This document shows, piece after piece, positions 24,869 through 33,530 of a stretch of 64,000 bases of DNA. A model generated the notes under the pieces. That model was not told the origin of the DNA. It was given only the letters and a program-made list of their open reading frames with translations, and did no database searches. The DNA lies in contig NZ_JAUSQV010000001.1 of the NCBI RefSeq assembly GCF_030811475.1, forward strand, positions 2,193,501 through 2,257,500. The letters run 5' to 3'. The position numbers and the translations under genes were made by a program. Source of the stretch: Nakamurella flavida (GTDB taxonomy: Bacteria > Actinomycetota > Actinomycetes > Mycobacteriales > Nakamurellaceae). How positions within the stretch are numbered: position 1 is the stretch's first letter; each line of letters begins with the position of its first letter.

Positions 24869-25741
24869 TCAGCGGATGCCGCTCCGGGCGAAACCCTGCA
24901 CGAAGTACTTCTGGAAGGCCAGGAAGACGACCACCATGGGCACCACGTTGATGAGGGCGAAGGCCATCGTCCCGCCGTAGTCCGACCCGAACTGGCCCTG
25001 CAGGTACAGCAGGCCGATGGGCAGCGTGTAGAGCGCGTTCTCCTTGAGGGCGATCAGCGGCCAGGCGAAGTCGTTCCAGGTCTGCAGCAGGTTCATGAAG
25101 AACAACACCGCCAGCAACGGCTTGCACAGCGGGAGCACCACGCTCCAGAACACCCGGCCGTGGCCGGCGCCGTCGATCCGGGCCGCCTCGATGAGGTCCC
25201 GGGGGATGGCGATGATGAACTGGCGGGCCAGGAACACCCCGAAGGCCGAGCCCGCGGTGGGCAGGATGACGGCCCAGTAGCTGCCGTACAGGCCGAGTCC
25301 GGTGACCAGGTTGAACAGCGGCACCATGATCACCTGCACCGGGATCATCAGGGTGGAGAGGATGACCAGGAACAGGGTCGAGGATCCGCGGAACCGCAGG
25401 AGCGCGAACGCGTACCCGCCGAGCATGCTGGCCGTCACCGAGATCAGCGCGACCACCGCGGCGATGGCCACCGAGTTCCCGAACCAGGCCACCACCGGGT
25501 AGTTGTCGAACACCCGGCGGAAGTTCTCCAGGGTCAGCGCCCGGGGCCAGAGCCGGAAGCTCCCGCCCAGCAGCTCCGCGCGACTGGTGAACGCGACGAC
25601 GACCATCCAGTACAACGGGACCAGGATGATCACGGCGATCACCAGCGCGATCAGCAGCCGCAGCCACATCCAGCGCCGCTCGGTGGGGCGACGCCGGGCC
25701 GGGGCCTCCGGCGCCCGGTCCAGGACGGCGGGGCGCGTCAC
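24869..25741 (-). CDS. Carbohydrate ABC transporter permease (MalG type), second system
   Basis: 290 aa CUT1 permease. Cytoplasmic basic N-terminus (PARRRPTERR), six predicted helices beginning about residue 28, and the EAA loop EAARIDGAGHGRVFWSVVLP near residue 190. It lies 52 bases after the MalF-type gene and ends the operon; the C-terminus FVQGFARSGIR is typical. No catabolic gene accompanies it, so the substrate is open. Confidence 0.92.
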   Translation of the reverse strand: MTRPAVLDRAPEAPARRRPTERRWMWLRLLIALVIAVIILVPLYWMVVVAFTSRAELLGGSFRLWPRALTLENFRRVFDNYPVVAWFGNSVAIAAVVALISVTASMLGGYAFALLRFRGSSTLFLVILSTLMIPVQVIMVPLFNLVTGLGLYGSYWAVILPTAGSAFGVFLARQFIIAIPRDLIEAARIDGAGHGRVFWSVVLPLCKPLLAVLFFMNLLQTWNDFAWPLIALKENALYTLPIGLLYLQGQFGSDYGGTMAFALINVVPMVVVFLAFQKYFVQGFARSGIR

Positions 25742-25793
25742 CGCAGACCCCGCGCGTGCGCCGGAGCGGGACGAGGCCCGTTGAGCTGCAACA

Positions 25794-26762
25794 TCATCCC
25801 ACCTGGTCCCGGGTCCGGCTGGTCTTCCACTGCACCGCGGTGAAGGCCAGCATGAGCACCAGCAGCACGACCCCGATGGCGGCCGCGTACCCCTGGTCCC
25901 GGGTGACGAACCCGGTGTCGTAGGCGTAGGTGACGAGCACGGACGTCGCGTTCTGCGGCCCGCCGCCGGTCATCACGAAGATCAGGTCGAAGACCTGGAA
26001 GGAGTAGATGACGTTCATGATCAGCAGGAAGAAGGTGGACGGGCCGACCAGCGGGACGGTCATGTAGCGGAACCGCTGCCAGCCGCCGGCCCCGTCGAGC
26101 TTGGCCGCCTCGTACACCTCGGGACTGATGCCCTGCAGGCCGGCCAGGTAGATCAGCATGTTGAAACCCAGCCGCCACCACAGGGTCACCAGCACGACGG
26201 AGGCGAACGCGGCCGTGCCGCCGGACTGCCACGGGACGGTCGGCAGACCGACGAACCCGAGCAGCTTGTCCAGCAGGCCGTTGTTCTCGTCGAACACCAG
26301 CAGGCCCATCAGCGCGGTGGCCACCCCGGAGATGGCCATCGGCAGGATCAGAATCGAGCGGAGCAGCCCCCGGGCGGGCAACACGGTGTTCAGCAGCACC
26401 GCCGCGCCCAGGCCGATGGCCATGGCCACCGGGGTGACGATCACCGTGAACAGGAACGTGTTCAGCGTGGACCGCCAGAACAACGAGTCGGTGGCCAACC
26501 GCGCGTAGTTGTCCAGCCCGACGAACGATCCGGACCCGAACCCGTTGGTGCGCTGCAGGCTGGTGACGACGGCGCCGCCCAGCGGGAGCAGCACGAAGAC
26601 CCCGAGCAGGATCAGCGTGGGGGTCAGGAAGGCGTACCCCGCCGCCGTCTCCCCCGCCCCGCCCGAGGTGCGACGCCGGGCGCGACGACCGCCGCCGGCC
26701 GGCTGCGTCCCCGCCGGGTCCGCCACGGCCGTGGCCGCGGCGGTGGTGACCGGCGAGGTCAC
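25794..26762 (-). CDS. Carbohydrate ABC transporter permease (MalF type), second system
   Basis: 322 aa. A Pro/Gly/Arg-rich N-terminal tail of about 40 residues (GGGRRARRRTSGG) precedes six helices, the first at about 42-66. The coupling loop is EAAKLDGAGGWQRFRYMTVP. The ATG overlaps the stop of the binding-protein gene by 4 bases, so the two are coupled. Confidence 0.92.
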   Translation of the reverse strand: MTSPVTTAAATAVADPAGTQPAGGGRRARRRTSGGAGETAAGYAFLTPTLILLGVFVLLPLGGAVVTSLQRTNGFGSGSFVGLDNYARLATDSLFWRSTLNTFLFTVIVTPVAMAIGLGAAVLLNTVLPARGLLRSILILPMAISGVATALMGLLVFDENNGLLDKLLGFVGLPTVPWQSGGTAAFASVVLVTLWWRLGFNMLIYLAGLQGISPEVYEAAKLDGAGGWQRFRYMTVPLVGPSTFFLLIMNVIYSFQVFDLIFVMTGGGPQNATSVLVTYAYDTGFVTRDQGYAAAIGVVLLVLMLAFTAVQWKTSRTRDQVG

Positions 26763-28102
26763 CGGGCGGTGGCCGCGGCGATGCCGGCGGTGAGCGCGGC
26801 GATGGTGTCGTCGGTGCTCTGCCCGCCCACGAACGCGTTCTCCAGCTGGTCCTTCAGCACGGTGATGATCCCGGGCATCGACGGGGACGCGACCTGGCCG
26901 GCGTCCTGCGCCTGCACGGCCGAGGCCTGCCCGACGAAGACCGGTGACAGCTCGGGCCGCACGGCGAACTCGATCCCGCTCTCCACCAGATCGCCGCGGG
27001 TGGGCAGCAGCGAGGCCCCGGCGCAGAAGTCCCGCATCGGGTCGGCCTCGGTGAGGGAGGACAGGAACGCCGCGGCCAGCTCGGCCCGCGGGGTGGCCGC
27101 GGTCGCGACCAGGGCGTTGCCGCCGAAGTCGCTGCCGGCACGGGCGTTCCGCGGGGCGAAGGTCGCGCCCCAGGTGAAGTCCAGCGTGGAGGTGGCGTCC
27201 GGGATGAGGAAGGCCCCGCCCCAGGTCATCGCCGCGGTCTGGCTGTACCAGGTGTCACTGGCATATGTGGTGGACTTGACCGAGTTGTTGGCCGGCACCC
27301 AGTTCTGCGTGAAGAAGCTCTTGCTGAAGTCCAGCGCGGCCCGGCCGGCGTCCGAGTCGATGGCCGGGGTGATCAGGTCGTCGGCCAGGAAGCGGCCGTC
27401 GGACTGGAACAGCAGACTCAACCAGCGGGTGACGCCGTTGCCCTGCCAGTTGTAGGCCATCGGGTACTTGTCGGCCGGCAGCGCGGCGCGCAGGGTGGTG
27501 GCGACCTGGCCGAGCTCGTCCCACGTCCAGGCCTGGTCCAGCGCGGTCGGCACCGACGTGATGCCCGCGGAGTCCAGGGCGTCCTTGTTGTAGAGGATCA
27601 CCGAGGTGTCGGTGTGGTGCGGGACGCCGAACGGCTTGCCGCCGTTCTGCACCGCGGCCCAGGCCTGCGGGGTGAAGCGGTCCCCGAAGTTCGCCTCCAG
27701 GTGCGGGGTGAGGTCGAGCAGCTGGCCACGGCCCGCGTACCCGCCGAAGGTGTAGTACGGCACCCGGAAGACGTCCGGCGGGTTCCCGGCCTGCAGCTGG
27801 GCGTCGATGTTGGTGAACATCTGCTCGTACGGCACCGCGTTGAGCGCGACGGTCACCCCGGTGTTGGCCTGCTCGAACCGGGCGATCGCGGCCCGGAACC
27901 CGGTCAGCTCCGCCTCGGTGCCCCAGGTGGTGAAGGACAGGGTCTGCGCGCCGCCGCTGGTGGGCGTGGCGTCGGAACTGCCGGAGGTGGAGAACCCGCC
28001 GCAGCCCGCGAGCAGGGTGCCGCCGGCCACGGCGCCCGCGAGGCCGAGGAAGCGGCGCCGGTCCAGGCCGGCCCGCAGGGCCGTGATGTCGGAGTTCAGC
28101 AT
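26759..28102 (-). CDS. Sugar ABC transporter substrate-binding lipoprotein, second system
   Basis: 447 aa SBP_bac_1-type protein. Residues 14-37 combine a twin-arginine stretch LDRRRFLGLAG with a lipobox GGTLLAGC, so Tat export with lipidation is likely. The mature part has LSFTTWGTEAEL, FEQANTGVTV and GNPPDVFRVPYYTFGGYAG, family signatures of CUT1 binding proteins. ATG 28102 has GAGGA five bases upstream. First gene of a three-gene importer; its promoter must lie in 28103-28308. Confidence 0.93.
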   Translation of the reverse strand: MLNSDITALRAGLDRRRFLGLAGAVAGGTLLAGCGGFSTSGSSDATPTSGGAQTLSFTTWGTEAELTGFRAAIARFEQANTGVTVALNAVPYEQMFTNIDAQLQAGNPPDVFRVPYYTFGGYAGRGQLLDLTPHLEANFGDRFTPQAWAAVQNGGKPFGVPHHTDTSVILYNKDALDSAGITSVPTALDQAWTWDELGQVATTLRAALPADKYPMAYNWQGNGVTRWLSLLFQSDGRFLADDLITPAIDSDAGRAALDFSKSFFTQNWVPANNSVKSTTYASDTWYSQTAAMTWGGAFLIPDATSTLDFTWGATFAPRNARAGSDFGGNALVATAATPRAELAAAFLSSLTEADPMRDFCAGASLLPTRGDLVESGIEFAVRPELSPVFVGQASAVQAQDAGQVASPSMPGIITVLKDQLENAFVGGQSTDDTIAALTAGIAAATAR

Positions 28103-28308
28103 GTCGTCCTCTGTCTCTCTGCGATGCGTGTCCCGGCCCCGGTCGACGCGTACGGGGGCGGGCGGGTCGGGCGAGCACCCCGTCCGCGGCGGTGTTCCCC
28201 GCAGGACCGCCACTCACACCGGCCGGGCCCGTGTCGTCGTCCGGTGCACAACCGACGAGATACCGGCAGGTGCCCCCCGGTGGATGCAGCCCCCGGGGAT
28301 GCGCCCGC

Positions 28309-29172
28309 TCAGACGAGGGACCCCCCGGACACCGCGAACAGGGCCACATCGGCCAGCACCACGACGATCAGGCACCGGAACAACCACGGGCTGGTCGGCC
28401 GCCGGTACCCGGCGATCGCGCCGGCCACCGCCACCCCGGCGAGCACCGCGGCCGCCGCCCAGGCCCACCCGGCCGTGCGGCCCGCTCCGAAGAGCACGAC
28501 CGCCGAGGAGACGAACAGCAGAGCGGGAGCGAGGACCGCGCAGATCCGTGCCCCCAGCACGTGCGGGAATCCGCGCACCCCGGTGGCCCGGTCCGCGGCC
28601 AGATCGGGCAGCACGTTGGCCAGGTGGGCGGCCACCCCGAACAGGGCGCCGGCCACCATCGCCCACCCGGCGGGCAGCACCCGGTCCGGCCGCGCCAGCG
28701 TCGCCACCGCCGGCAGCGTCCCGAACGCGACCGCGTACGGCAGGAACGAGAGCACGCTCGCCTTGAGCCCGAGGTTGTAGGCCCACCCGCAGACCACCAC
28801 GAGCAGCGAGGCGACGGCAGCGGGCGGGCCGAGCAGCAGCGAGACCGCGACGCAGACGAGGACCGCTGCGCCGGCGGCGATCTCGACCTGACGCAGGGGC
28901 AGGGCGCCGGCCGCGACCGGCTTGTCCGCCCGGGCCACCGCGGCGTCGCGGGCCGCGTCGATCCGGTCGTTGGACCACCCGATGGACAGCTGACCGGCCA
29001 GCACCGCGAGACCGACGAGAGCCACCCGGCCCGCCGACAGCCCGGCCAGCACGGCCAGACCGGTGCCCACCGCCGTGACCGCCACGGTCGGGACGGGGTG
29101 GCAGGACAGCGCCAACGCCCGGACGACCGACCGCGGGTGGACGGATTCCGGGCGGGACGACATGGCCGTCAT
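28309..29172 (-). CDS. UbiA-family prenyltransferase
   Basis: 287 aa integral membrane prenyltransferase attaching an isoprenyl chain to an acceptor. Two Asp-rich motifs bind the Mg-diphosphate: NDRIDAARD near residue 69 and DLAADRATG near residue 190. Eight to nine helices are predicted. ATG 29172 is used; ATG 29163 is an alternative, sitting 7 bases after a TAGCAT box and thus possibly leaderless. It is divergent from a type III polyketide synthase operon that also holds IPP isomerase, so an aromatic polyketide is the likely acceptor; chlorophyll/menaquinone-type acceptors are alternatives. Confidence 0.88.
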   Translation of the reverse strand: MTAMSSRPESVHPRSVVRALALSCHPVPTVAVTAVGTGLAVLAGLSAGRVALVGLAVLAGQLSIGWSNDRIDAARDAAVARADKPVAAGALPLRQVEIAAGAAVLVCVAVSLLLGPPAAVASLLVVVCGWAYNLGLKASVLSFLPYAVAFGTLPAVATLARPDRVLPAGWAMVAGALFGVAAHLANVLPDLAADRATGVRGFPHVLGARICAVLAPALLFVSSAVVLFGAGRTAGWAWAAAAVLAGVAVAGAIAGYRRPTSPWLFRCLIVVVLADVALFAVSGGSLV

Positions 29173-29226
29173 GCTAGGTCGAGCCCGCTGTCCGCCCCGG
29201 TCCTGCCATCGGGGTCTGAACGCCCT

Positions 29227-29238
29227 CCCCGATCGGGG
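29227..29238. promoter_or_regulatory. Perfect palindrome in the UbiA / polyketide synthase intergenic region
   Basis: CCCCGATCGGGG, a 12-base perfect palindrome, is 22 bases before the polyketide synthase ATG and 54 bases before the UbiA start. It may be an operator for both divergent units. No regulator gene lies nearby. Confidence 0.4.
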
Positions 29239-29260
29239 GTACCGCCGTAGGGTGAAGTCC

Positions 29261-30325
29261 ATGACGATCCTGGCCGCCGTGCACGGCGTCCTTCCCGAGC
29301 ACCGGTACGAGCAGGCCGAGATCACCCGGACGTTCGCCGACATCTGCCTGGGGCCGGACGGCAACCAGGAGGTGGTGCGGCGCCTGCACACCAACACCCG
29401 GGTCGAGAGCCGGCACCTGGCCCTGCCGCTGGAGCGGTACGCCGGGCTCGCCGATTTCACCGAGGCCAACGACGCCTTCCTGGCCGTGGCCGAGGAGCTC
29501 GGCGCCCAGGCCCTGCTCGGTGCTCTCGAGCAGGCCGGGATCGCCCCGTCCGAGGTGGACCTGATCGTCTCCACCACGGTCACCGGACTGGCCGTCCCCT
29601 CCCTCGAGGCGCGCATCGCCGCCCGGGTGGGCCTGCGGCCGGACGTGCGGCGGGTGCCGCTGTTCGGGCTGGGCTGCGTGGCCGGCGCCGCCGGCATCGC
29701 CCGCCTGCACGACTACCTGCTGGGCCGGCCCGACCAGGTCGCCGTCCTGCTCGCCGTCGAGCTCTGCTCGCTGACCGTGCAGCGCAACGACCGGTCGGTG
29801 GCCAACCTGGTCGCCAGCGGACTGTTCGGCGACGGTGCCGCCGCGGTGGTGGCCGTCGGCGCCGACTACGCCCGCGAGCACGACATCACCGGGCCTCGGG
29901 TGCTGGACAGCCGCAGCCATCTCTACCCGGACACCACCCGCACCATGGGCTGGGACATCGGCGCCCGCGGGCTGACCATCGTCCTGGACGCGCAGGTCCC
30001 GGTGCTGGTCAAGCAGTACCTCGGGATCGACGTCCGCGGGTTCCTCGCCGAGCACGGCCTGTCCGTCCCGGAGGTGGGCGCCTGGGTCTCGCACCCCGGC
30101 GGCCCGAAGGTGATCGAGGCCATCGAGGACGAGCTGGGTCTGCCCCCGGACGCCCTGGAGATGACCTGGCGATCGCTGGCCGAGGTCGGCAACCTGTCGT
30201 CGGTGTCCGTGCTGCACGTCCTGCGCGACACCCTGGCCAAGCGGTCGCCCACGCCCGGCACCCCCGGGATGCTCATGGCCATGGGTCCCGGTTTCTGCTC
30301 CGAGCTGGTGCTGCTGACGTGGTGA
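29261..30325 (+). CDS. Type III polyketide synthase
   Basis: 354 aa homodimeric chalcone-synthase-fold enzyme condensing an acyl-CoA starter with malonyl-CoA units. The triad is intact: Cys139 in LFGLGCVAGAAG, His278 in SHPGGPKV, Asn311 in EVGNLSS; the C-terminal GPGFCSELVLL is also conserved. ATG 29261 gives the MTILAAVHGVLPEH opening. Followed by an ICMT-type methyltransferase and a flavoprotein, as in the srsABC phenolic-lipid operon of Streptomyces griseus, where an SrsA-type enzyme makes alkylresorcinols. Extra IPP isomerase and UbiA genes are not part of srs and suggest a prenylated product here. Starter and chain length are unknown. Confidence 0.92.
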   Translation: MTILAAVHGVLPEHRYEQAEITRTFADICLGPDGNQEVVRRLHTNTRVESRHLALPLERYAGLADFTEANDAFLAVAEELGAQALLGALEQAGIAPSEVDLIVSTTVTGLAVPSLEARIAARVGLRPDVRRVPLFGLGCVAGAAGIARLHDYLLGRPDQVAVLLAVELCSLTVQRNDRSVANLVASGLFGDGAAAVVAVGADYAREHDITGPRVLDSRSHLYPDTTRTMGWDIGARGLTIVLDAQVPVLVKQYLGIDVRGFLAEHGLSVPEVGAWVSHPGGPKVIEAIEDELGLPPDALEMTWRSLAEVGNLSSVSVLHVLRDTLAKRSPTPGTPGMLMAMGPGFCSELVLLTW

Positions 30326-30356
30326 GCGGCGCCCGCCGGTCGGCCGGGAGCGGCCG

Positions 30357-30878
30357 GTGACCACCGCGTACCTGGTGCTGATCGCCCTGGTCGGGCTGGA
30401 ACGCCTGGCCGAGCTCGTCGTCTCGAAGCGCAATCTGGCCTGGTCCCGGCGGCGCGGCGGGATCGAGGTGGGCAGCGGCCACTACCCGTTCATGGTCGTG
30501 CTGCACACCGGCCTGCTCCTCGGCTGCCTGCTCGAGGTCACCGTGGCCGACCGTCCGTTCGTCCCCGCCCTGGGCTGGCCGATGCTGGCCCTGGTCGTCG
30601 CCTCCCAGGCGCTGCGCTGGTGGTGCATCACCACCCTGGGACCCCGCTGGAACACGAAGATCGTCGTCATCCCCGGCCTGCCGCTCGTCACCGGTGGGCC
30701 GTACCGTTTCTTCACCCACCCGAACTACGTGGCCGTGGTGATCGAGGGGATCGCTCTGCCGCTCGTGCACAGCGCGTGGATCACCGCCGCGGTGTTCACG
30801 GTGGCCAACGCCGCCCTGCTGTACACCCGCATCACCCGGGAGAACGCGGCCCTGGCGTCCGCGTCGGGCACCCGGTGA
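30357..30878 (+). CDS. Isoprenylcysteine-carboxyl-methyltransferase-family membrane methyltransferase
   Basis: 173 aa, with four to five membrane segments. The SAM-binding C-terminal pattern is clear: PLVTGGPYRFFTHPNYVAVVIEGIALPL, with the RxxxHPNY and Glu of the ICMT/phospholipid methyltransferase group. GTG 30357 follows the polyketide synthase by 31 bases. In srs operons the equivalent (SrsB) methylates an alkylresorcinol ring; the same role is inferred. The stop overlaps the next GTG. Confidence 0.88.
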   Translation: MTTAYLVLIALVGLERLAELVVSKRNLAWSRRRGGIEVGSGHYPFMVVLHTGLLLGCLLEVTVADRPFVPALGWPMLALVVASQALRWWCITTLGPRWNTKIVVIPGLPLVTGGPYRFFTHPNYVAVVIEGIALPLVHSAWITAAVFTVANAALLYTRITRENAALASASGTR

Positions 30879-31978
30879 GCACGCCGGCCCGACGGTTCGA
30901 CACCGACGTGCTGGTCGTCGGGGCCGGTCCGGCCGGGTTGGCCGCCGCCCTGCACGCCCGGGCCCGCGGCCTGCGGGTCGCCGTGCTGGACCCGCGGGTC
31001 GCACCGATCGACAAGGCCTGCGGGGAGGGGCTGATGCCCGGTGCGCTGGCCGGCCTGCGCGGGTTGGGCGTCACCGTCACGGGGCAGCCGATCGCCGGCA
31101 TCCGGTATCTCGCGTCCGGATCGTGCGCGGAGGCCCGCTTCCGCGCCGGTCCGGGCGCCGGGGTGCGCCGCACCGACCTGGCCGCCGCGCTCTCCACGGC
31201 CGCGCAGGACCGCGGCGTCCAGGTGCACCGGGCGACCGCCGGGCCCGTCACCCAGGACGCGGACGGCGTCACCGTCGCCGGCATCCGGGCGCGCTATCTC
31301 ATCGCCGCGGACGGCCTGCACTCCCCGGTCCGCCGCGGGCTCGGCCTGGACGCACCGGTCCGCGGCGCCCCCCGGTGGGGACTGCGCCGGCACTTCCCGG
31401 TCGCCCCCTGGACGGATCTGGTCGAGGTGCACTGGTCCCGGCACGCCGAGGCGTACGTGACCCCGGTGGGACCCGGCCAGGTCGGCGTGGCCGTGCTGTC
31501 CGGCGTCCGGGGGAGCTTCGACGACCACCTCGCCGCGTTCGCCTCCCTGGCCGACCGGCTGGCCGGCGTCCCCGGGACGCCGGTGCGCGGCGCCGGACCG
31601 CTGCGCCAGCGGGCCCGCCGCCGGGTCGCGGGTCGGGTGTTGCTGGTCGGCGACGCCGCCGGGTACGTCGACGCGCTCACCGGCGAGGGCATCGCCGTGG
31701 CCCTGGCCGGGGCGGCCGCCGCCGTCGACTGCCTGGCCCGGGACCGACCGCAGGAGTACGAGGCGGCGTGGACGGCCGCCACCCGCCGCTACCGTTGGCT
31801 GACGGCCGGTCTGCTCGCCGCGAGCCGGGTGACCCCGGTCCGCCGGGCGCTGGTGCCGGCCGCGTCCGCCCTGCCGGCCGTGTTCGGCGGGGTGGTCGAC
31901 GCCCTGGCCGGTCACTCCGACGGCGGGCGGACCACATCCGCCCGCACCCGATGGCACCACCTGGAAGGAGCGAGATGA
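30875..31978 (+). CDS. FAD-dependent oxidoreductase (geranylgeranyl reductase / hydroxylase type)
   Basis: 367 aa. Rossmann motif VVGAGPAGLAAALHARARG at about 14-32 and the second FAD motif GDAAGYVDALTGEGIAVAL at about 260-278. The CGEGLMPGAL segment is typical of the geranylgeranyl-reductase/PHBH-like group. Candidate acts are ring hydroxylation of the polyketide (as SrsC) or reduction of the prenyl chain; the sequence does not decide. GTG 30875 overlaps the methyltransferase stop and the TGA overlaps the idi start, so the three genes are tightly coupled. Confidence 0.87.
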   Translation: MSTPARRFDTDVLVVGAGPAGLAAALHARARGLRVAVLDPRVAPIDKACGEGLMPGALAGLRGLGVTVTGQPIAGIRYLASGSCAEARFRAGPGAGVRRTDLAAALSTAAQDRGVQVHRATAGPVTQDADGVTVAGIRARYLIAADGLHSPVRRGLGLDAPVRGAPRWGLRRHFPVAPWTDLVEVHWSRHAEAYVTPVGPGQVGVAVLSGVRGSFDDHLAAFASLADRLAGVPGTPVRGAGPLRQRARRRVAGRVLLVGDAAGYVDALTGEGIAVALAGAAAAVDCLARDRPQEYEAAWTAATRRYRWLTAGLLAASRVTPVRRALVPAASALPAVFGGVVDALAGHSDGGRTTSARTRWHHLEGAR

Positions 31979-32598
31979 CCCTGTCGTCCCCGCCGTCCCT
32001 GACCACCGCCCGACCCGAGCAGGTGGTGCTCTGCGCACCCGACGGCTCCTTCGCCGGCGTCGCCGACAAGGCCGGCGTGCACACCACCGACACCCCCCTG
32101 CACCTGGCGTTCTCCTGCTACGTGCTGGACACCGCCGGACGCCTGCTGGTCACCCGCCGGGCCGCCGCCAAGATCACCTGGCCCGGTGTGCGCACCAATT
32201 CGTGCTGTGGCCATCCCGGACCGGACGAACCCATCGCCGACGCGGTGCTCCGCCGACTCTCCACCGAGCTCGGCCTGGAGGTGGACCGGGTCGACCTGCT
32301 GCTGCCGCGGTTCCGCTACCGCAGCGTCATGGCCGACGGCACGGTGGAGAACGAGCTGTGCCCGGTGTTCCGGGCCGTGGTGCCCGAGGGCACCCCGGTG
32401 CGCCCCGATCCCGCCGAGGTCGACGAGACCTGGTGGCAGGCGTGGCCGGAGTTCGTCGCCGCGGTCGAACTCGCCGACGACTCGCTGTCCCCCTGGGGGG
32501 CGCTGCAGGTCGACCAGCTCGCCGCCCTCGGCCCCGACCCGCTGAGCTGGCCGACCGCCGACCCCGCCGACCTGCCCGCCGCGGCCCTGCGCAGCTGA
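31975..32598 (+). CDS. idi: Type 1 isopentenyl-diphosphate isomerase
   Basis: 207 aa Nudix-fold enzyme interconverting IPP and DMAPP. Metal and catalytic marks: NSCCGHP (active-site Cys and metal His), FRYRSVMADGTVENELCPVF (catalytic Glu), and WWQAWPEF. ATG 31975 overlaps the oxidoreductase stop; GGAAGGAG lies upstream. Its inclusion in the operon supplies DMAPP for prenyl chain building and is the strongest sign that this cluster makes an isoprenoid-containing product. Confidence 0.94.
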   Translation: MTLSSPPSLTTARPEQVVLCAPDGSFAGVADKAGVHTTDTPLHLAFSCYVLDTAGRLLVTRRAAAKITWPGVRTNSCCGHPGPDEPIADAVLRRLSTELGLEVDRVDLLLPRFRYRSVMADGTVENELCPVFRAVVPEGTPVRPDPAEVDETWWQAWPEFVAAVELADDSLSPWGALQVDQLAALGPDPLSWPTADPADLPAAALRS

Positions 32599-32610
32599 CC
32601 GCCGGCCGGC

Positions 32611-33363
32611 TCAGCCGGTGGGCGTCGCCGTGGTGGTGACGGTCACCGTGACCGGCGCGGGGTAGGCCGGATCGTTCGCGCTCCACCCGCTGACGAAGGC
32701 GCGGTGGGTGGTGCCCAGGTCGACGGTCAACTCGACCGTCACCGGCGGCAGACCCTCGCCCAGGGTGAGGACGATCGATTCCGCCGTCTCCGGACCGTCG
32801 TACTCGGTCAGGTTCCGCCAGCTCAGCGTGGTGCCGGCGGCCGCCCCGGGGGCCAGGGTGACGGGGGCCGTGGTCGCCCGGCCGTCCGTCTCGCCCACCG
32901 TCCCCGGTTCGGCGGTGATGTCGAACCGCTGACCGTCCTCCGCCAGGAAATCGACCGCCGGGACACCGTCCAGCACCACCGGCGCGTCGGTGCAGTTCAG
33001 CGCGGTGAGCAGGATGAACCGCTGACCCATCGCGGCGTCCCGGCCGTCGACGACGACCGGCACACCGCCGTCGGCGCACCGGTCCACCACGATCTCCGAC
33101 ACCCCCGGCTCGGTCGGTACGGACGGCACTGTCGGCACTGTCGGGTCGGATGGCTGTGTCAGGGCCGAGCCGGTGAGGGTGGTCCACACGTCCATGGTTG
33201 GCAGGGTCGCGATGACCGCGCTGCTCGACGCGGCGGGCACGGGGGCCGTCGGGCCCGCACACCCGGCGGCCGACAGGACGGCCGCAGCCAGCAGGCCGAC
33301 CGCGATGCGGCCGCGAAGCCGGACCTGCGGACGGCTGGGGGTCGGGTCGGGGTGCGCGGCCAT
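32611..33363 (-). CDS. DUF4232-like secreted lipoprotein
   Basis: 250 aa from ATG 33363. Basic start and hydrophobic core end in a lipobox LSAAGC (Cys about 35), then a Pro/Thr/Val-rich linker with tPTVPsV repeats. The mature domain (about 90-240) has CADGGVPVVVDGRDAAMGQRFILLTALNCTDAPVVLDGVP and LAPGAAAGTTLSWRNL, the beta-sandwich pattern of DUF4232; the two Cys likely pair. Function unknown. It converges on idi with 12 bases between stops. Confidence 0.82.
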   Translation of the reverse strand: MAAHPDPTPSRPQVRLRGRIAVGLLAAAVLSAAGCAGPTAPVPAASSSAVIATLPTMDVWTTLTGSALTQPSDPTVPTVPSVPTEPGVSEIVVDRCADGGVPVVVDGRDAAMGQRFILLTALNCTDAPVVLDGVPAVDFLAEDGQRFDITAEPGTVGETDGRATTAPVTLAPGAAAGTTLSWRNLTEYDGPETAESIVLTLGEGLPPVTVELTVDLGTTHRAFVSGWSANDPAYPAPVTVTVTTTATPTG

Positions 33364-33530
33364 CGGGTCATCATCGGGTACGAGCTGACGCCGGCCGGCC
33401 CGGCACCGATCCCGTCGGTCTCGGTCGGCACAGGACCCAGGTCCATGGTTCCGGCCCCGGAGCCGCGTCAGAGTGGACGAGGCAGGGCCCCACCGGGAGG
33501 AACTGCCCGACCACGACCGGGGGGGCACGG

